Origin: Proteles cristata cristata
Lineage: Eukaryota; Chordata; Mammalia; Carnivora; Hyaenidae
Assembly: GCA_017311185.1 (NCBI GenBank)
Contig: JAESUZ010001071.1
Location: forward strand, 1-64,000
Reading direction: 5' to 3'
Length of the DNA stretch: 64,000 nt
Shown here: positions 35,643 through 47,568 of the stretch, one piece after another
Layout of the letters: each line of letters opens with the position of its first letter
Position numbering within the stretch: the stretch's first letter is position 1
Notes under the pieces: generated by a model
What the model was told of the DNA's origin: nothing
What the model saw: the letters and a program-made list of their open reading frames with translations, nothing else
Databases searched by the model: none
Position numbers and translations under genes: made by a program

Positions 35643-36984
35643 TATATATACACAATTATGCCCATTATTTTGTATTTCAGAAAATTGTTTCTGAGGTCTT
35701 TCATAGATAATTAAGCCAATTACACATATCATGTTTTAATACAGGCAGACTTAACATTCAAAATGAAAATGTCATTATGCAAATTTAAAAAATAAATGCA
35801 ATGTTATTACGTTAGGAAGTACTTAACTGATAGTATATAAAATTTTTGGAAAGTGTTGGCTATTCAGGGGAAAAGCCACTGGAACTCTAAATACTAATGA
35901 CTAGTTGGTTCAATATCTAGGCAATATTTATACTCTATTTATCTTTCCAAATTAGAGAAGAATGACAGAGAAAAATAGAGTGATATTTACAAATCCATAA
36001 AAAAAGGTCATGTTTACTGAGATTTGTTAGTTGTATTTTTATGATTTATTACAACAATATAAAGCTTTAAAATTTCAAAACCTGAAGCTTCTTTAAAAGT
36101 TATGGTAAGTACCCTTTTTCCTGCTCATCATCTAGCTTTGCTTCTTGGTAATGTCAAATGGATTGAAGTTTGCTTTATTTTTTACCAGAAGCTTACATTC
36201 TTCTGAAGTTGATGTTTTTATAACTGCTTAAGCTTCATAGTAAAACACTAAGCTATTCTCTTCACTCAAAAGAAAAAGAAATCTTGACTCAGAGGATCCT
36301 GACTTTTTAATCATTTTGTCTAATGAATATAACCGTTTAACAGGCAATTAAATCAAATGTAGTCATTGAAAAAGTAACTAAACAAAATGTCTACTTAAAT
36401 CAAGGACACTGCCACATACATCGCCTCATTTTGGGTGCAAGAACCTTGAGTAAAATATTTATGTCTGAGAGACAAATCTAATGAAAATTCACTATGGGCT
36501 AAGCCATTGAACAACATGATGCCAGGGGTAAATTGCATTAGTTGATTGAGAAACCAATAAAATATATTTGCCCACATCAGATTATATATTGGGTAGATTT
36601 ATATACAGACTGTTTATTCAAAGTGTATGCAAAAATTAGAAATACAAAATGTCAGTAAACTTAGTTGGTACCTTTGACATGACATCATAAAGAAACTGAC
36701 AGTAATTCTCTAGACAGGAGCAGGTGAGGAGGGTCTCTTGTTCTTCTGTGAAATATGTGCTGGATGAGCTACTCTTTTGTCTTCCTTCCGTCACTTTGTT
36801 TTATGACTTTTGCCTTAAAGAATTCCCTTAAAGTTTACTATTGGCACAATTATTCCTTTACTAATCTTCCTCTGTCCTGTTTACACATTCTTATTAAGTA
36901 AAGTTTCTATTCTTTTACAGTTTTTTTAACCAAAACTATTGCATTAGAACTTTGTTTGCACTACAGGTAATGACGTTCACTTTT
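35643..36984. other. No recognisable feature
   Basis: About 1.3 kb of AT-rich DNA without a supported gene or repeat. Confidence 0.5.
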
Positions 36985-37002
36985 CTCTAAAAGTGAAGTT
37001 CT

Positions 37003-37211
37003 TTTTTTTTTTTTTATGTTTTACTTTTATCTAGGAGAGAGACAATGAGCAGGGGAGGGTCAGAGAGAGAGGGAGTCACAGACTGAAACAGGCTCCAGGC
37101 TCTGAGCTGGCAGTCAGCACAGAGCCCGACGCGGGGCTCGAACCCACGAACCGTGAGATCATGACCAAAGCGAAAGTTGGACGCTTAACCAACTAAGCTA
37201 CCCAGGTGCCC
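37003..37211 (-). mobile_element. SINEC SINE, young subfamily, with 18-bp target duplication
   Basis: Full-length antisense copy with poly-T at left. CTCTAAAAGTGAAGTTCT is perfect at 36985-37002 and 37212-37229. It carries the young marks (ctggcagtcagc, gagtcacagactg). Confidence 0.97.
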
Positions 37212-37544
37212 CTCTAAAAGTGAAGTTCTGTATGACATCTCTTTTTCAGACTTCTGCAATCTGCTGCAAATTATCTATTATGAATCTGTGACTGTTTCTC
37301 AATGTTCTTTTTCCCCTTTCATTGAATTTTCTTTCTTTCCATTGTGGACATCTGCAAATTTTCATCATTCCACAGTCTGTTCTATTCCTGACATTAATTC
37401 TAGGTATAATGGGAGGACTATGCATTTCCCTTTGGAAGATTATTTTGACAGAAATAACACTCATTACAGCACAATGATACTGGAAAAATACAAAACCTTT
37501 ATTTCAGTACTTGAGAAAATACAAAGGACATGATTTTTACTCAT

Positions 37545-37725
37545 TCAATGTTCATAGTGAGCCTGTGAAACATATACAATTATTATCCAGTTTTCAGATG
37601 ATACACTGAGGCTCAGAGAGCTTACATGGATTGTTCAGAATAACACAGCTAGAAAGTGGAAGATGTGGGATTTGATCCCAGGAAGGTTGAGCTCATGTTC
37701 CTAAGCACTATGCAGTGGCTACCTT
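37545..37725 (+). mobile_element. MIR
   Basis: Order attattatccagttttcaga, 'cactgaggctcagagagctt', 'aataacacagctagaaagtg' and 'ggatttgatcccagg' matches the MIR 3' half well. Confidence 0.82.
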
Positions 37726-37798
37726 CTCACTTAAAAAAGTAAGTCATTTCAAAAGAAACAGTGAAAAAGCAAATGCACTATTCATAAACACTTGCTTA

Positions 37799-38384
37799 TG
37801 TTGTGCCTGATTCACAAGTCCCCAGAGACCACCAAGGAGCTGACACCGATGCAAGTACAAAAGGGTCTTTATTATAAGCTCGAGCAGGGGCTCACCCGCC
37901 TACCGGTGTAGTGGCAGCAAGGTGAAGCGCCGAACAATACTGAGCAGGGTTTTTATGGGGTAATGTACGGGGGTGTTACAGTGCACACATTGTACGTATG
38001 ACATCGTTACACAAGTTCCAATTACAATTGTACAGCACCCAAGGTAATATTCAGTATCTGTGAGGTGTCCGTTACTTTTGGCGGGGACCCAGTCACGACC
38101 TTTGAGTATCTTTTGAAAATGACTAATTATGAGGTGAGCTCAAAGGGCCTACGTGGGATTTAGGCAAGTGGTGAGTAATTCGTTAGTTTGTCTGCAGTTC
38201 CCAGACTTGACTCAGACCACAGAAATGTTTAGCTGATCTGAGAGCGGTCTGAGGGTGGCTTTAGCCTTGAACAATCTGAGGCTTTTTTTTGGAACAGGGA
38301 CTACATGTAGCCCGAGGTTGCTCTTAATGGAGGACTTAATCTCAAAATGACGTTACTTAGTCTCTTCATTTATATGTTGCAACA
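37799..38384 (-). mobile_element. Solo ERV LTR, antisense, CpG-rich
   Basis: Plus strand starts TGTTGTGCC and ends TTGCAACA. Read on the minus strand it contains an AATAAA signal (cttataataaagaccc) followed by a U5-like segment ending CAGGCACAACA. It has many more CpGs than its surroundings (for example at 37906, 37930, 38080, 38093). No retroviral interior adjoins it. The exact ends and duplication are not settled; the family (gammaretrovirus-like by its U5) is a guess. Confidence 0.68.
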
Positions 38385-38454
38385 TTGTTTTATAAGAAAT
38401 ATTTGCTATCAATCATATATGTGGAAATGATTCCTTTAAATTATTCAATGTCAT

Positions 38455-39045
38455 GTAAAAAAATTGCCACAAGCTTAGACGTTTCGACCAACAAACATTT
38501 ATTTTTCACGTTTCCCGTGGGGCAGGAGTTCAGGCACAATTTACCTGAAAATCCTGGACTCGAGGTCTCACAGGCTGCAGTCAAGGTGTTGGCTATGCTA
38601 CGCACTCACCTAGATGCTCAAATTGGGAAAGTTTGCTTCCCAATCCCCTCAAGTTATTAGCAAAATTTGTCTTCTTGTAATTGTGGGACAGGGATCTCCC
38701 ATTTTTACTAGCTGCTGCTCATCTATGCTGTCGCTGTTTCTTGCCCTGTGGCCCTCTCTACAGGCAATTCACTTCATGGATGCTTGTTCTTTTGAGACCA
38801 GCAGAGGAGTATTCTAGGATGGAGTCTTACAGAAGACAGATAATCATGAAAGTGACATCTCATCACCTTTACCATGTAACGTAACCTAATCACAGGTGTG
38901 AAATTCCATCACCTTTGCCATATTGTTGGTTAGAAGCAATTGACTGGTTGTGTCCCCAACTCAAGAAGAGATGCTTCTGGATCCCCAAAAGCAAGAAGTC
39001 ATTGTGGGAGTCCTATCAGGGTCTGTACAGAACATCATTATGGTC
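38455..39045 (-). mobile_element. MLT1/MaLR-type or related LTR relic, antisense
   Basis: The plus strand follows a familiar antisense order: aacaaacatttatttttcac, 'gcaggagttcaggcac', 'gtctcacaggctgcagtcaa', 'catcacctttgccatattgt' and 'ttggttagaagcaa'. I recognise the pattern as an old mammalian LTR-type repeat but not the exact family. Confidence 0.6.
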
Positions 39046-39058
39046 ATTTTAAATCATT

Positions 39059-39279
39059 AAAATTGTTTTTATGTTTTATTTTTACTTTTGAGAGAGAGAG
39101 AGAGAGAGTCAGTGCAAGCAGGGGAGGGACAGAGAGAGAGGGAGACACCGAATCCGAAGCAGGCTCCAGGCTCTGAGCTGTCGGCACAGAGTCTGATGCG
39201 GGGCTCAAACCCAAAAACCGTGAGATCATGACCTGAGCCGAAGTCGGATGCTTAAGAGGCTGAGCCACCCAGGTGCCCC
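39059..39279 (-). mobile_element. SINEC SINE, old type
   Basis: Antisense copy with a GA run at left and ccacccaggtgcccc at right; AAATCATT flanks it (39051-39058, 39280-39287). The body has gagctgtcggcacag, the old form without the 4-nt insertion. Confidence 0.93.
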
Positions 39280-39287
39280 AAATCATT

Positions 39288-40685
39288 TTAAATATTAATA
39301 CCAAGTAATTCTACACCTTGGTTTAAATTAAGGTGAAGAATTTTAGGGAGAGTAACCCTGTTCCATGATACCTTTTGAATTTGAGTGACCAGCTGCAAAC
39401 GTTTTTGGTCTTTAAAGAAGTTTACAATATAGCTTTTGAATGTTAATGTATACTAGTGATGCAGAATTGATCAGGTTTCCTCAGTCTTGCTCCTCTAAAG
39501 CACCCAACTCCCAATTCATCCAATGAGGGGGACATTTCCTCCTGAAACTCTGTTCCTATGTCAGTCTTCCAAGTGGCAGAGCTGAGGGGAGTAATGATTA
39601 CTTACCTCTCAGAGTGTTGGAAACAAAAAACTGTAAGTGGAATATATTTCAGCTTTGATTACTTTATTGACAGTTGCTCAGTGATCGACTTGCACAAAAT
39701 TGATCTGGGGAGCCCCACAGTACTCAGTCTCTGCATCTAATTGAGATTTTAGTGAACAACACCTAGTGTATTGAGCATGACTTGAAGGAAAAAAAAACCA
39801 TTCCTCTTGACATTGTCCCTTACTGAATTCCAACCGGTTCACAATGCTGCTTGTTACTTTTTCATGCCATCCACTTCTAACTACGCCACTTTCCATGGGG
39901 CTTTGGTCACTTAGATTTAACTTGTACATATATATTTTTCTATTTATAACAGCTTATGAAACTCTTACAAGTCTAGGATGAAGTCAATATGGAAGTATTA
40001 GCTATTGAGATACTACCAATTAAAAATAAGATAACAAAATATATTCCATATGGCAGTGTACATACAACAAAGAGAATAAGAAATTCTGCATTTAAATAAA
40101 TTATATTTCTTTGACAAAGAAAGGAGTGCAGGTACATAAGAATATGGAATTCAGGGCAGTTAAAAAATACTGATGTGCTTGTGCTGTGCTCATACATTTA
40201 ATGCTTAATATATTATTAAAGAGAGCTCCAGGCAAAAGTTCTGCTCTAAAGATTGGAAATGCTATTTTGTGGACCAAAATACCCAGTGAATAAACTGGCT
40301 TTGTGCACTCATATGCTCAGTCACAAGTTGGCATAACATTAAAAAAAACATTATATTGCTTCAAGTGTGTGATAAAGATAACTTGATAATAATTCATATA
40401 GGGATAGATTTTATTTTACAGCATGCTAAAGACCTAACATTGGTCTTCAGTGTGGTTGGTCTTCAGTCTGTGGTGTCAGTGGTATTCTTAGTGAGAAAGG
40501 AGAAAAAAACAAACAAAACACAAATCTAAGTACTTTGTGTTTCACAAAGGTTCATGTAGCTCTTTAGATCTGCAAAATAAGTCTAGAGAGCCATTTATTT
40601 ACTTTCTCCTTCAAAGTAGTAAAAAGATTGAAGGTACTCAGAATTTGAGACTATAACCCAGATTCCATGACTCCTGCTACTATAT
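39288..40685. other. No recognisable feature
   Basis: About 1.4 kb of AT-rich DNA without a supported gene or repeat. Confidence 0.5.
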
Positions 40686-40707
40686 ATATATAGTAGTAGA
40701 CATTTTA

Positions 40708-40880
40708 TTTTTTTTATTTTTAATTTTTTTAAATATTTTTATTTATTTCTAGGAGAGAGAGAGGCAGCGTGAGCTGGCAGTCAGCACAGAGCCCGAGGCG
40801 GAGCTTGAACCCAGGAACCGCGAGATCATGACCTAAGCGAAAGTCGGATGCTTAACTGACTAAGCCACCCAGGCACCCCA
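40708..40880 (-). mobile_element. SINEC SINE, young subfamily, internally deleted
   Basis: Antisense copy that jumps from gcagcgtgagc to tggcagtcagcac, losing about 65-70 bp of the CT-rich body. Flanks ATATATAGTAG(T/C)AGACATTTTA at 40686-40707 and 40883-40904 are its 22-bp target duplication. Confidence 0.94.
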
Positions 40881-40904
40881 ACATATATAGTAGCAGACAT
40901 TTTA

Positions 40905-40951
40905 TATATATATCATATATATACTATATATATAGTATAACAGTAGACATT
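40905..40951. repeat. TA-rich tract with a third copy of the flank unit
   Basis: Alternating TA sequence ends in 'cagtagacatttta', matching the unit at 40686 and 40883 again. Confidence 0.7.
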
Positions 40952-41432
40952 TTAAAAATATAGTTTAAAAACTGAATGTACTTAGAAGAATGGATTAAGA
41001 ATTAACATCACTTGTCCTGAGGCCTCTAAATCTACCAACAGTTACTACTGTCCACACTTACTACCTTGGACTTCAGATGTAAGAAAAATTATGAGAAGAA
41101 GCAAAAGATTAAGAAAAGATCCTGTTCTTGATTCTCAGGATAACACTGCATATGACTTGGATAATGTACAAAAGAAAATTCACTATTTTATCCTACTTCC
41201 AGATCTAAAGTATGTAATCTAACTTGAATCACATAAAATGAAGAGCATATATATAAATATATAAACTTATAAGAACAAAACCCAATGTGTGTGCCTGTAT
41301 GTATATATATTGTCTACAGATACTTTATTAAAATAGCAACCTACTATTATTTTGAATGATGTTTAATCTTATACATCTATGTAAGTGTTAAAAAATAACT
41401 GAAATGTAATAAAGTGCATGTTTTATTTTTTA

Positions 41433-41671
41433 TTTTTTTATTATTTATTTATTTATTTATTTTTTAATGTTTTATTTATTTCTAGGAGAGAGAGAGAGAC
41501 AGCATGAGCAGGGGAGGGTCAGAGAGAGAGGGAGTCACAGACTGAAACAGGCTCCAGGCTCTGAGCTAGCAGTCAGCACAGAGCCCGACGCGGGGCTCGA
41601 ACCCACGAACCGTGAGATCATGACCCAAGCGAAAGTGGGACGCTTAACCGACTAAGCCACCCAGGTGCCCC
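41433..41671 (-). mobile_element. SINEC SINE, young subfamily
   Basis: Antisense copy, left T/ATTT-rich tail, right ccacccaggtgcccc. ATGTTTTATTTTTTA duplications at 41418-41432 and 41674-41688. Confidence 0.96.
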
Positions 41672-41689
41672 ATATGTTTTATTTTTTAA

Positions 41690-41900
41690 AATTTTTTCTA
41701 TATTTATTTATTTTGAGAGAGAGTGAGAGAGACAGCATGAGCAGGAGGAAGGGCAGACAGAGAGGGAGAGAGAATCCCAAGCTGGTTCTGTGCTGACAGT
41801 GTGGAGCCTGACCTGGGATTCAATCTCACAAACCTTCAGATCATGACCTGAGCTGAAATCAAGCGTCAGAGGTTGAAACAACTGAGTACCAGACATCCCA
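41690..41900 (-). mobile_element. SINEC SINE, old, directly beside a younger one
   Basis: Antisense diverged copy (gagcaggaggaagggcagac, atcatgacctgagctgaaat). It starts immediately after the target duplication of the preceding SINE, whose target was probably this copy's T-rich tail end. Confidence 0.88.
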
Positions 41901-42027
41901 ACATTGTATTCTAAAATAGAACTCAAATATAGAAGATTTAAAACAATCTCAATAATGCATAGTAGCCTTGTGAGTTTGGGAAAGAAATAAACTCTCATCA
42001 AAGATCATTTATAATGTATTCAATATA

Positions 42028-42238
42028 GGGGTGCCCAGGTGGCTCAGTAGCTTAAGCAACTGACTTCAGCTCAGGTCATTATCTCGTGGTCTTTGAGTTC
42101 AAGTCCCACACTGGGCTCTGTGCTGACAGCTCAGAGCCTGGAGCCTGCTTCAGATTGTGTGTGTGTCTCTCTCTGCCCCTCCCCTACTCATGCCCTGCCT
42201 CTCTCTCTCTCAAAAATAAAAATAAACATTGAAAAAAG
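42028..42238 (+). mobile_element. SINEC SINE, old type
   Basis: Head gggtgcccaggtggctcagt, B box gagttcaagtcccac, body CTGACAGCTCAGAGCC, tail CAAAAATAAAAATAAACATT. Confidence 0.93.
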
Positions 42239-42621
42239 GTTCAAAATATTTTATAGACATCTACCTTGAGCCAAAAACTATTATACACTGATGATAAATA
42301 ATAAATGTACCATAATGGTTAAAAAATAAAGAAAAAGAAATAAGAGGAAGGAGGAAAGGGAATTAAAGAAGGAAGAAAGACGACCACCATATTCTTACAC
42401 TTATGAAATCACTGGATAAAAAAGGTGTATACATTTGTAATAATAACATGATGTATTAAATCTATGAACACAAAATGTTAGATGAAAGATCGTATTAACT
42501 TATGAAAGTAAATGCATACTCAAGAAAAGAAGGACATATGAACTCATTTTTAAGAGTAATTCACCTGACCAAGAATAGAGAAGGCAGCAATTAAGGAATA
42601 AAAAATATGTAAATATTTGTT

Positions 42622-42825
42622 GAGGCTCCTGGGTGGCTCAATTGGTTAAGCATATGACTCTTGATTTCCACTCAGGTCACGATCTCATGGTTTGTGAGAT
42701 CAAGCCCTGCATCATCTGCTATCAGCACAGGTAGCTTGGGATTCTCTCTCTTACTCCCTCTCTCTGCCCCTTCAGTACTTGCATACCTTCTCTCTCTCTC
42801 TCTCTCAAAATAAATGAGCATTTAA
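42622..42825 (+). mobile_element. SINEC SINE, older variant, with 20-bp target duplication
   Basis: Body gcttgggattctctc resembles the copies at 35426 and 63263. Flanks at 42602-42621 and 42826-42845 match in 19 of 20 positions. Confidence 0.94.
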
Positions 42826-42905
42826 AAAATATGTAGATATTTGTTAAATATCATCATATATTTGTGGCCACAGGATACAAGACACAAGATGGAGAGTGAC
42901 AGACC

Positions 42906-42921
42906 AAAAAAAAAAAAAAAA
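42906..42921 (+). repeat. Poly-A run
   Basis: About 16 consecutive A; no SINE or retrocopy body is visible directly upstream. Confidence 0.8.
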
Positions 42922-42982
42922 GGCTGATTCCTTACTAGTAGAATAATACCAACATCCCTGGTTTGTTAAAGAGTAAATTTAA

Positions 42983-43433
42983 GGGGTGCCTGGGTGGCTC
43001 AGTCAGTTAAGCGGCCAACTTCAGATCAGGTCATGATCTCACAGTTCGTGGGTTCAAGCCCCACGTCAGACTCTGTGCTGTCAGCTCAGAGCCTGGAGCC
43101 TGTTTCAGATTCTGTGTCTCCCAATCTCTCTCTGACCCTCCCCTGCTCATGCTGTCTCTCTCTCTCTCTCTCTCAGAAATTAAAAAAAAAGGGGCGCCTG
43201 GGTGGCTTAGTCGGTTAAGCGTCCGACTTTCGCTTAGGTCATGATCTCGCGGTCGTGGGTTCGAGCCCTGCGTCGGGCTCTCTGCTGACTGCCAGCTCAG
43301 AGCCTGGAGCCTGTTTTAGTCTGTGACTCCCTCTCTTTCTGACCCTCCCCTGCTCACGCTGTCTCTCTCTCTCTCTCTCTTTCCTAGAATAAATAAAAAC
43401 AAAAATTGAAAAAAAAGAAATTAAAAAAAAAAA
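42983..43433 (+). mobile_element. SINEC SINE split near its tail by another SINE
   Basis: Body at 42983-43190, tail continuation at 43416-43433. AGTAAAT(T/C)TAA at 42972-42982 and 43434-43444 flanks the composite. It carries an intermediate body (CCCAATCTCTCTCTGACC with old CAGATTCTGTG). Confidence 0.94.
43191..43415 (+). mobile_element. SINEC SINE, young subfamily, nested in a SINE tail
   Basis: Inserted in the same orientation into the A-tail of the older copy, with AGAAATTAAAAAAAAA at 43175-43190 and 43416-43431. Young marks GACTGCCAGCTCAG and GTCTGTGACTCCC are present. Confidence 0.96.
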
Positions 43434-43559
43434 AGTAAATCTAAATAATGAATACTGAAGATATTCTATGTCCAGTATAACCTTATAATTTTAAATTTCA
43501 CTGCCTAAACCTCATTCTGTGATACTTAGATCTTTCATTAGATCTGTTTGTTTCAGTAC

Positions 43560-45063
43560 TTCATTCCTTTTTATGGTTAAATAATATTCCTTCTACTCAT
43601 TGATACACCACAGTTTTTTTTTTTTTATCCATTCATCAGTTGATGAATATTGTTTTCACTCATTGGCTGTTACAAACAATTCCTGTACAGGTTTTTGGGT
43701 GAACATATGTTTTTCATTTCAAATATAAGAGTAATTTCTGGTTTATAAGGTAACTATATATTTAACTGGGGGAATAATCAAACTGTTTCCAACAGAGATT
43801 GTGCCTTTTTACATTCTTACCAGCAATATATAAGGGTTCCAATTCCTCCACACCCTCACTAACTCTTGTTATCTTTTGTTTCATTGATTATAGCTCTCTC
43901 AGTGGATGTGAAGTGGTATCTCATTGTGACTGTGATTTACATTCCCCTAACAGTTAATGATTTTAAGTATCTTTTCATGCACTTCTTGACCATTCATGTA
44001 TTTATCTGGAGAAATGGCTATTGAAATAGTTTGTTCATTTTTAAATTGAATTATTCTGTATTTCTATGTTTGAGTTCTAAGCATTTTTTGTATATCCTAG
44101 ATTCTAGCTGCTTATTTAGATACATGGTTTTTAGATTTTTTTATTTTGTAGTTTTTCTTTTCACTTCCCTGATAGTGTCTTTTGATGCATAAAATTTTGG
44201 ATTGTGATATCATCCAATTTAGCGATTTCTTTATATTTTGCTTATACTTTTGGTATCATATCTAAAAATCCATTGTCTATCTTAAAGTCACATAGACTTA
44301 CCCTATATTTTTCCTATGACTTTTATAGTTTTAACTACTTCACTTAACCACCCATTTTGAGTTAATTTGTACATACTGTGTAGAATAAGGATCCAAGGTT
44401 ATTCTTTACATGTGCATTTCTAGTAATCCTAGAACCACTCATTGAAAAGATTTTTCTTTCCTCATTGACTGTTCTTGGCATCCTTTTCTAAAATCAAATG
44501 TCCACAGATACATGTGTCTATTTCTAGGTTCCCAATTTAATTGTATTGTTTTGTATGTATATATTATGGCAATACCGCATGTCTTAATTACCATGGCTTT
44601 GTGGTAAACGTTGAAATAGGGTATTTTGAGTTCTACCTTGTTTTCAAGACTGTTTTGACTATTCTTGGAAACTTACTAATCCATATGAATTTTAGGATCA
44701 GCTTGTATATTTTTCCATAAGTGTCACTGGAATTTTTATAGAAACCACATTTAACATATATTTCATTTGCAGAATATTTCCATCTTTTGCATATTAAGTC
44801 TTCCAATCCCAAAACACAAATGTCTTTCTATTTTTTTTTTTTTTGGTCTTCTTTGTTTCAACAATTTTCTGTTTATTTCACTATACTCATAAGACACTTA
44901 GATTAAATACATTCTTAAATATTTTTATTTTCTTTGATAATATTCTGAATGAAATTATTTTCTTAATTCCATTTTCAGTTCAATATTACAGATTTGCGTG
45001 TATCGTTATTGCAGCCTGGAATCTAATCTAGCTGAACTCGTTTATCAGCTTTAGTGTGTGTGT

Positions 45064-45101
<38 letters not shown>

Positions 45102-46330
45102 ACGCGTGCAGGGACGTGCATGTGTGCATGCGTGTGCTCCTTAGGATTTTCTCTACAGATCATGCCATCTATCAATAGAGACAATCTACTTCTTCCCTTC
45201 CCGTCTGGATGTCTTTATTTCATTTTACTCCCTAATTGCCTTGACTAGAACCACAAGTACAATGTTGAATAGAAATGACAAGAGCAGACATTCTTGTGTG
45301 TTTCCTCATCTTACGAGGAAAGTTTTCAGTCTTTCATCATTAAATACGATGTTAGCTGTGGGTTTACCATGGGTGCCCCTTATCACATGAAGAACGTAAC
45401 TTTCATTCTGAGTTTGTTGACTGTTTTTTTATCAAGAAAGGATTTTTTTTCAAATGAGTTTAATGCATCTATTGAGATGGTCAAATGTCTTTAGTTGTTT
45501 TCGTTCATTTTATTAATATTATTTATTATATTACATATTTTCTATTAATTTTTGTAATATGTACCAACCTTATTTTTCTGGAATAAATACCTTTTTGACA
45601 TGGTTTAAAATCCTTTTCATATGCAGCTGTATTTAATTTGATAATATATTTTTTAGAGTTTTGCATTTATATTCATAAGTGATATTGTTCTGCAGCTTAT
45701 TTTCTTGTAATATCTTTATTGAATTTTGGTATCATGGTTATACTGGCCTCATCATATGAGTTAGAAATTGTTCTCTTTTATTTTTAAAAGGGTTTGTAAA
45801 GGACCGGTGCGAATTTTTCTTTAAATGTGTAATAGAATTCACAGGTGAAGCCATTGCTTCCTGAGGTTTTGTGTGTGGGGGTGGTTATTTTGTTTTCTGA
45901 TTTTTGTAAATCACTAATGCAATTTCTTGTTATGAATCTATTTACATTTTTTATTTCTTGAGTCAGTTTTGGTAGTCAGTGTCTTTCTAGGAAATTGCTC
46001 GTTTTAACAAGGTTATCTCATTTATTGGCATATTAAGTGTTCACGGTACACAACTGAAGTTCTTTTGCTGTTGTTTTCATTTTTGTACGGTGGATACTGA
46101 TGCCCTATCTTGTATTTTTGATTTTAATAATTTGAATCGTCTCTATTTTTTTCTTGCTCAGTCTAGATAAAGTCAATAAATTTTGTGCATTTTTACAAAG
46201 AACTAATTTTTGACCAACTTCTTGATATCCTTTACAGGTCAAATGACCTGTCTTCTAGTTTACTTCTTCTTTCTTCTGTTCATTCAAGTCTACTGTTGAT
46301 TGCAATAGTGAACTTTAAATTTTAATTAAT
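43560..46330 (-). mobile_element. Long, old L1 ORF2 fragment, antisense
   Basis: The plus strand reads continuously as reverse-complemented L1 ORF2. Landmarks in order are tccattcatcagttgatgaa, 'tttacattcttaccagcaat', tcagtggatgtgaagtggta, 'cccattttgagttaattt', 'gaacaagagc'-like text near 45278 and 'ttgaccaacttcttgatatc' near 46215. No frame is open over long distances. It is much older than the L1s at 1 and 33936. Confidence 0.88.
45053..45138 (+). repeat. (TG)n microsatellite with a CpG-containing alternating extension
   Basis: A TG run to about 45098, then gcgcacgcgtgc and tgcatgtgtgcatgcgtgtg, nearly all alternating purine-pyrimidine. It lies inside the old L1. Confidence 0.95.
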
Positions 46331-46869
46331 GTATGTCTTTATACTTAAAGATTTTTAGACAGGGTTGGAACATGGTTGCATTTAGCTCTTTGAATAAATA
46401 TATTTAAACAGCTGACTAAACTTTTTATCTAGCAATTCCACCATTGGAAATTCTTAAAGAAAGTTTCTATTTATTCTTCCCTATCCCACCAGGGTTTGTT
46501 TTTGTCACTGTTTATTGTAGTTATTCTTTTCGGTATCTTTTTATGACTGATTCTAGAAACTATTTATTCCTTGTTATGTGTGGCTACTGAAATTTCTTCA
46601 TGGTTAGCTTGGTGGTCAGCTAAGAATTTCCTTAAATACCTGAAATCAGTAAGTCTCTTCATCCTTGTAAGATGTCTATATGCATGCCGTAGGACACATT
46701 CAATTCTCAGGAAGGCCATTTTCCACTCTGTCTCCGCTTTCAATTCTGCTTGTATAGAGTTTCAAGATCATTTGGAAATGAGAGGTTAAGCCCTTCACAG
46801 GTCTTCCCTAAACATCTGCACAGCTCCACAAATATGGATGCTTTTAGACTCCTAGAAATATGTCAGAGC
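46331..46869. other. Probable continuation of old repeat; nothing firm
   Basis: AT-rich sequence that may still be decayed antisense L1, but I cannot find reliable landmarks. Confidence 0.4.
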
Positions 46870-46879
46870 TTTTCAAAGG

Positions 46880-47245
46880 TTCTGTGATGTCTCCTGTGAA
46901 CTGAGTTGGATTCCAAAGAAACTCATGTTTTAAAGTCCTAACCCCTTATGTGATTATATCTGGAATAGGGTCTTTGGGAGGTAATTAAGGTTAAATGAGG
47001 TTATAAAGGATTTTGATGAGACTGTGGTCTTTTAAGAAAAGGAAAAGAGAGAAAAATTTCTCTGTCTCTCTCTCTTCCATGTGAGGACACAATGAGAAGG
47101 TAGCCTTCAGCAAGCTAGGAAGAGAGCCCTCAGCAGAAGTCAACCATGTTAGCATACAGATCTATCTTCAAGGTTCTAGAACTGTAATAAATATATTTCT
47201 GTTGTTTAAGATACCCAGTCTATGGTATTTTGTTATAGCAACATC
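46880..47245 (+). mobile_element. MLT1-type (ERVL-MaLR) LTR
   Basis: Order aaagtcctaaccccttatgt, 'gggtctttgggaggtaatta', 'ccatgtgaggacacaatgag', 'ttctagaactgtaataaata', 'cagtctatggtattttgtta' matches MLT1, as in the split copy at 11866-13080. Confidence 0.82.
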
Positions 47246-47504
47246 TTATTCTTTAGCTTTTCCCTATGTGCTTTTGAGCAGTCTATGATGTAGTCACTTT
47301 TTATCTTTTATCTCTAGCATCTGCAACATTAAAACACATGCCTATAAATATTTTCAACAAATGCATCCCAGGAGAGCTTTTAGTACTGCATGAATTTGAG
47401 TCAAGTCTAATAAAAACAAACCACTCAAGTGGGGTATTTCTAGGGAATCGTCACACATGTCAAAAAACCTTTTTTTGTTTTTTTCCAGAATGAGAATTTT
47501 TTAA

Positions 47505-47568
47505 AAATCATGACCTGAGCTAAATACAAGAGTCAGATTCTCAGCCAACTGAGCCACCAAGGCATTTC
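47505..47568 (-). mobile_element. SINEC SINE head fragment
   Basis: Only the 5' part remains: plus strand aatcatgacctgagctaaat, then 'ccaactgagccaccaaggca'. Diverged and truncated. Confidence 0.75.

Noticed and set aside
45054..45248. Cys/Val-repeat peptide
   Set aside because: Translation of a TG microsatellite.
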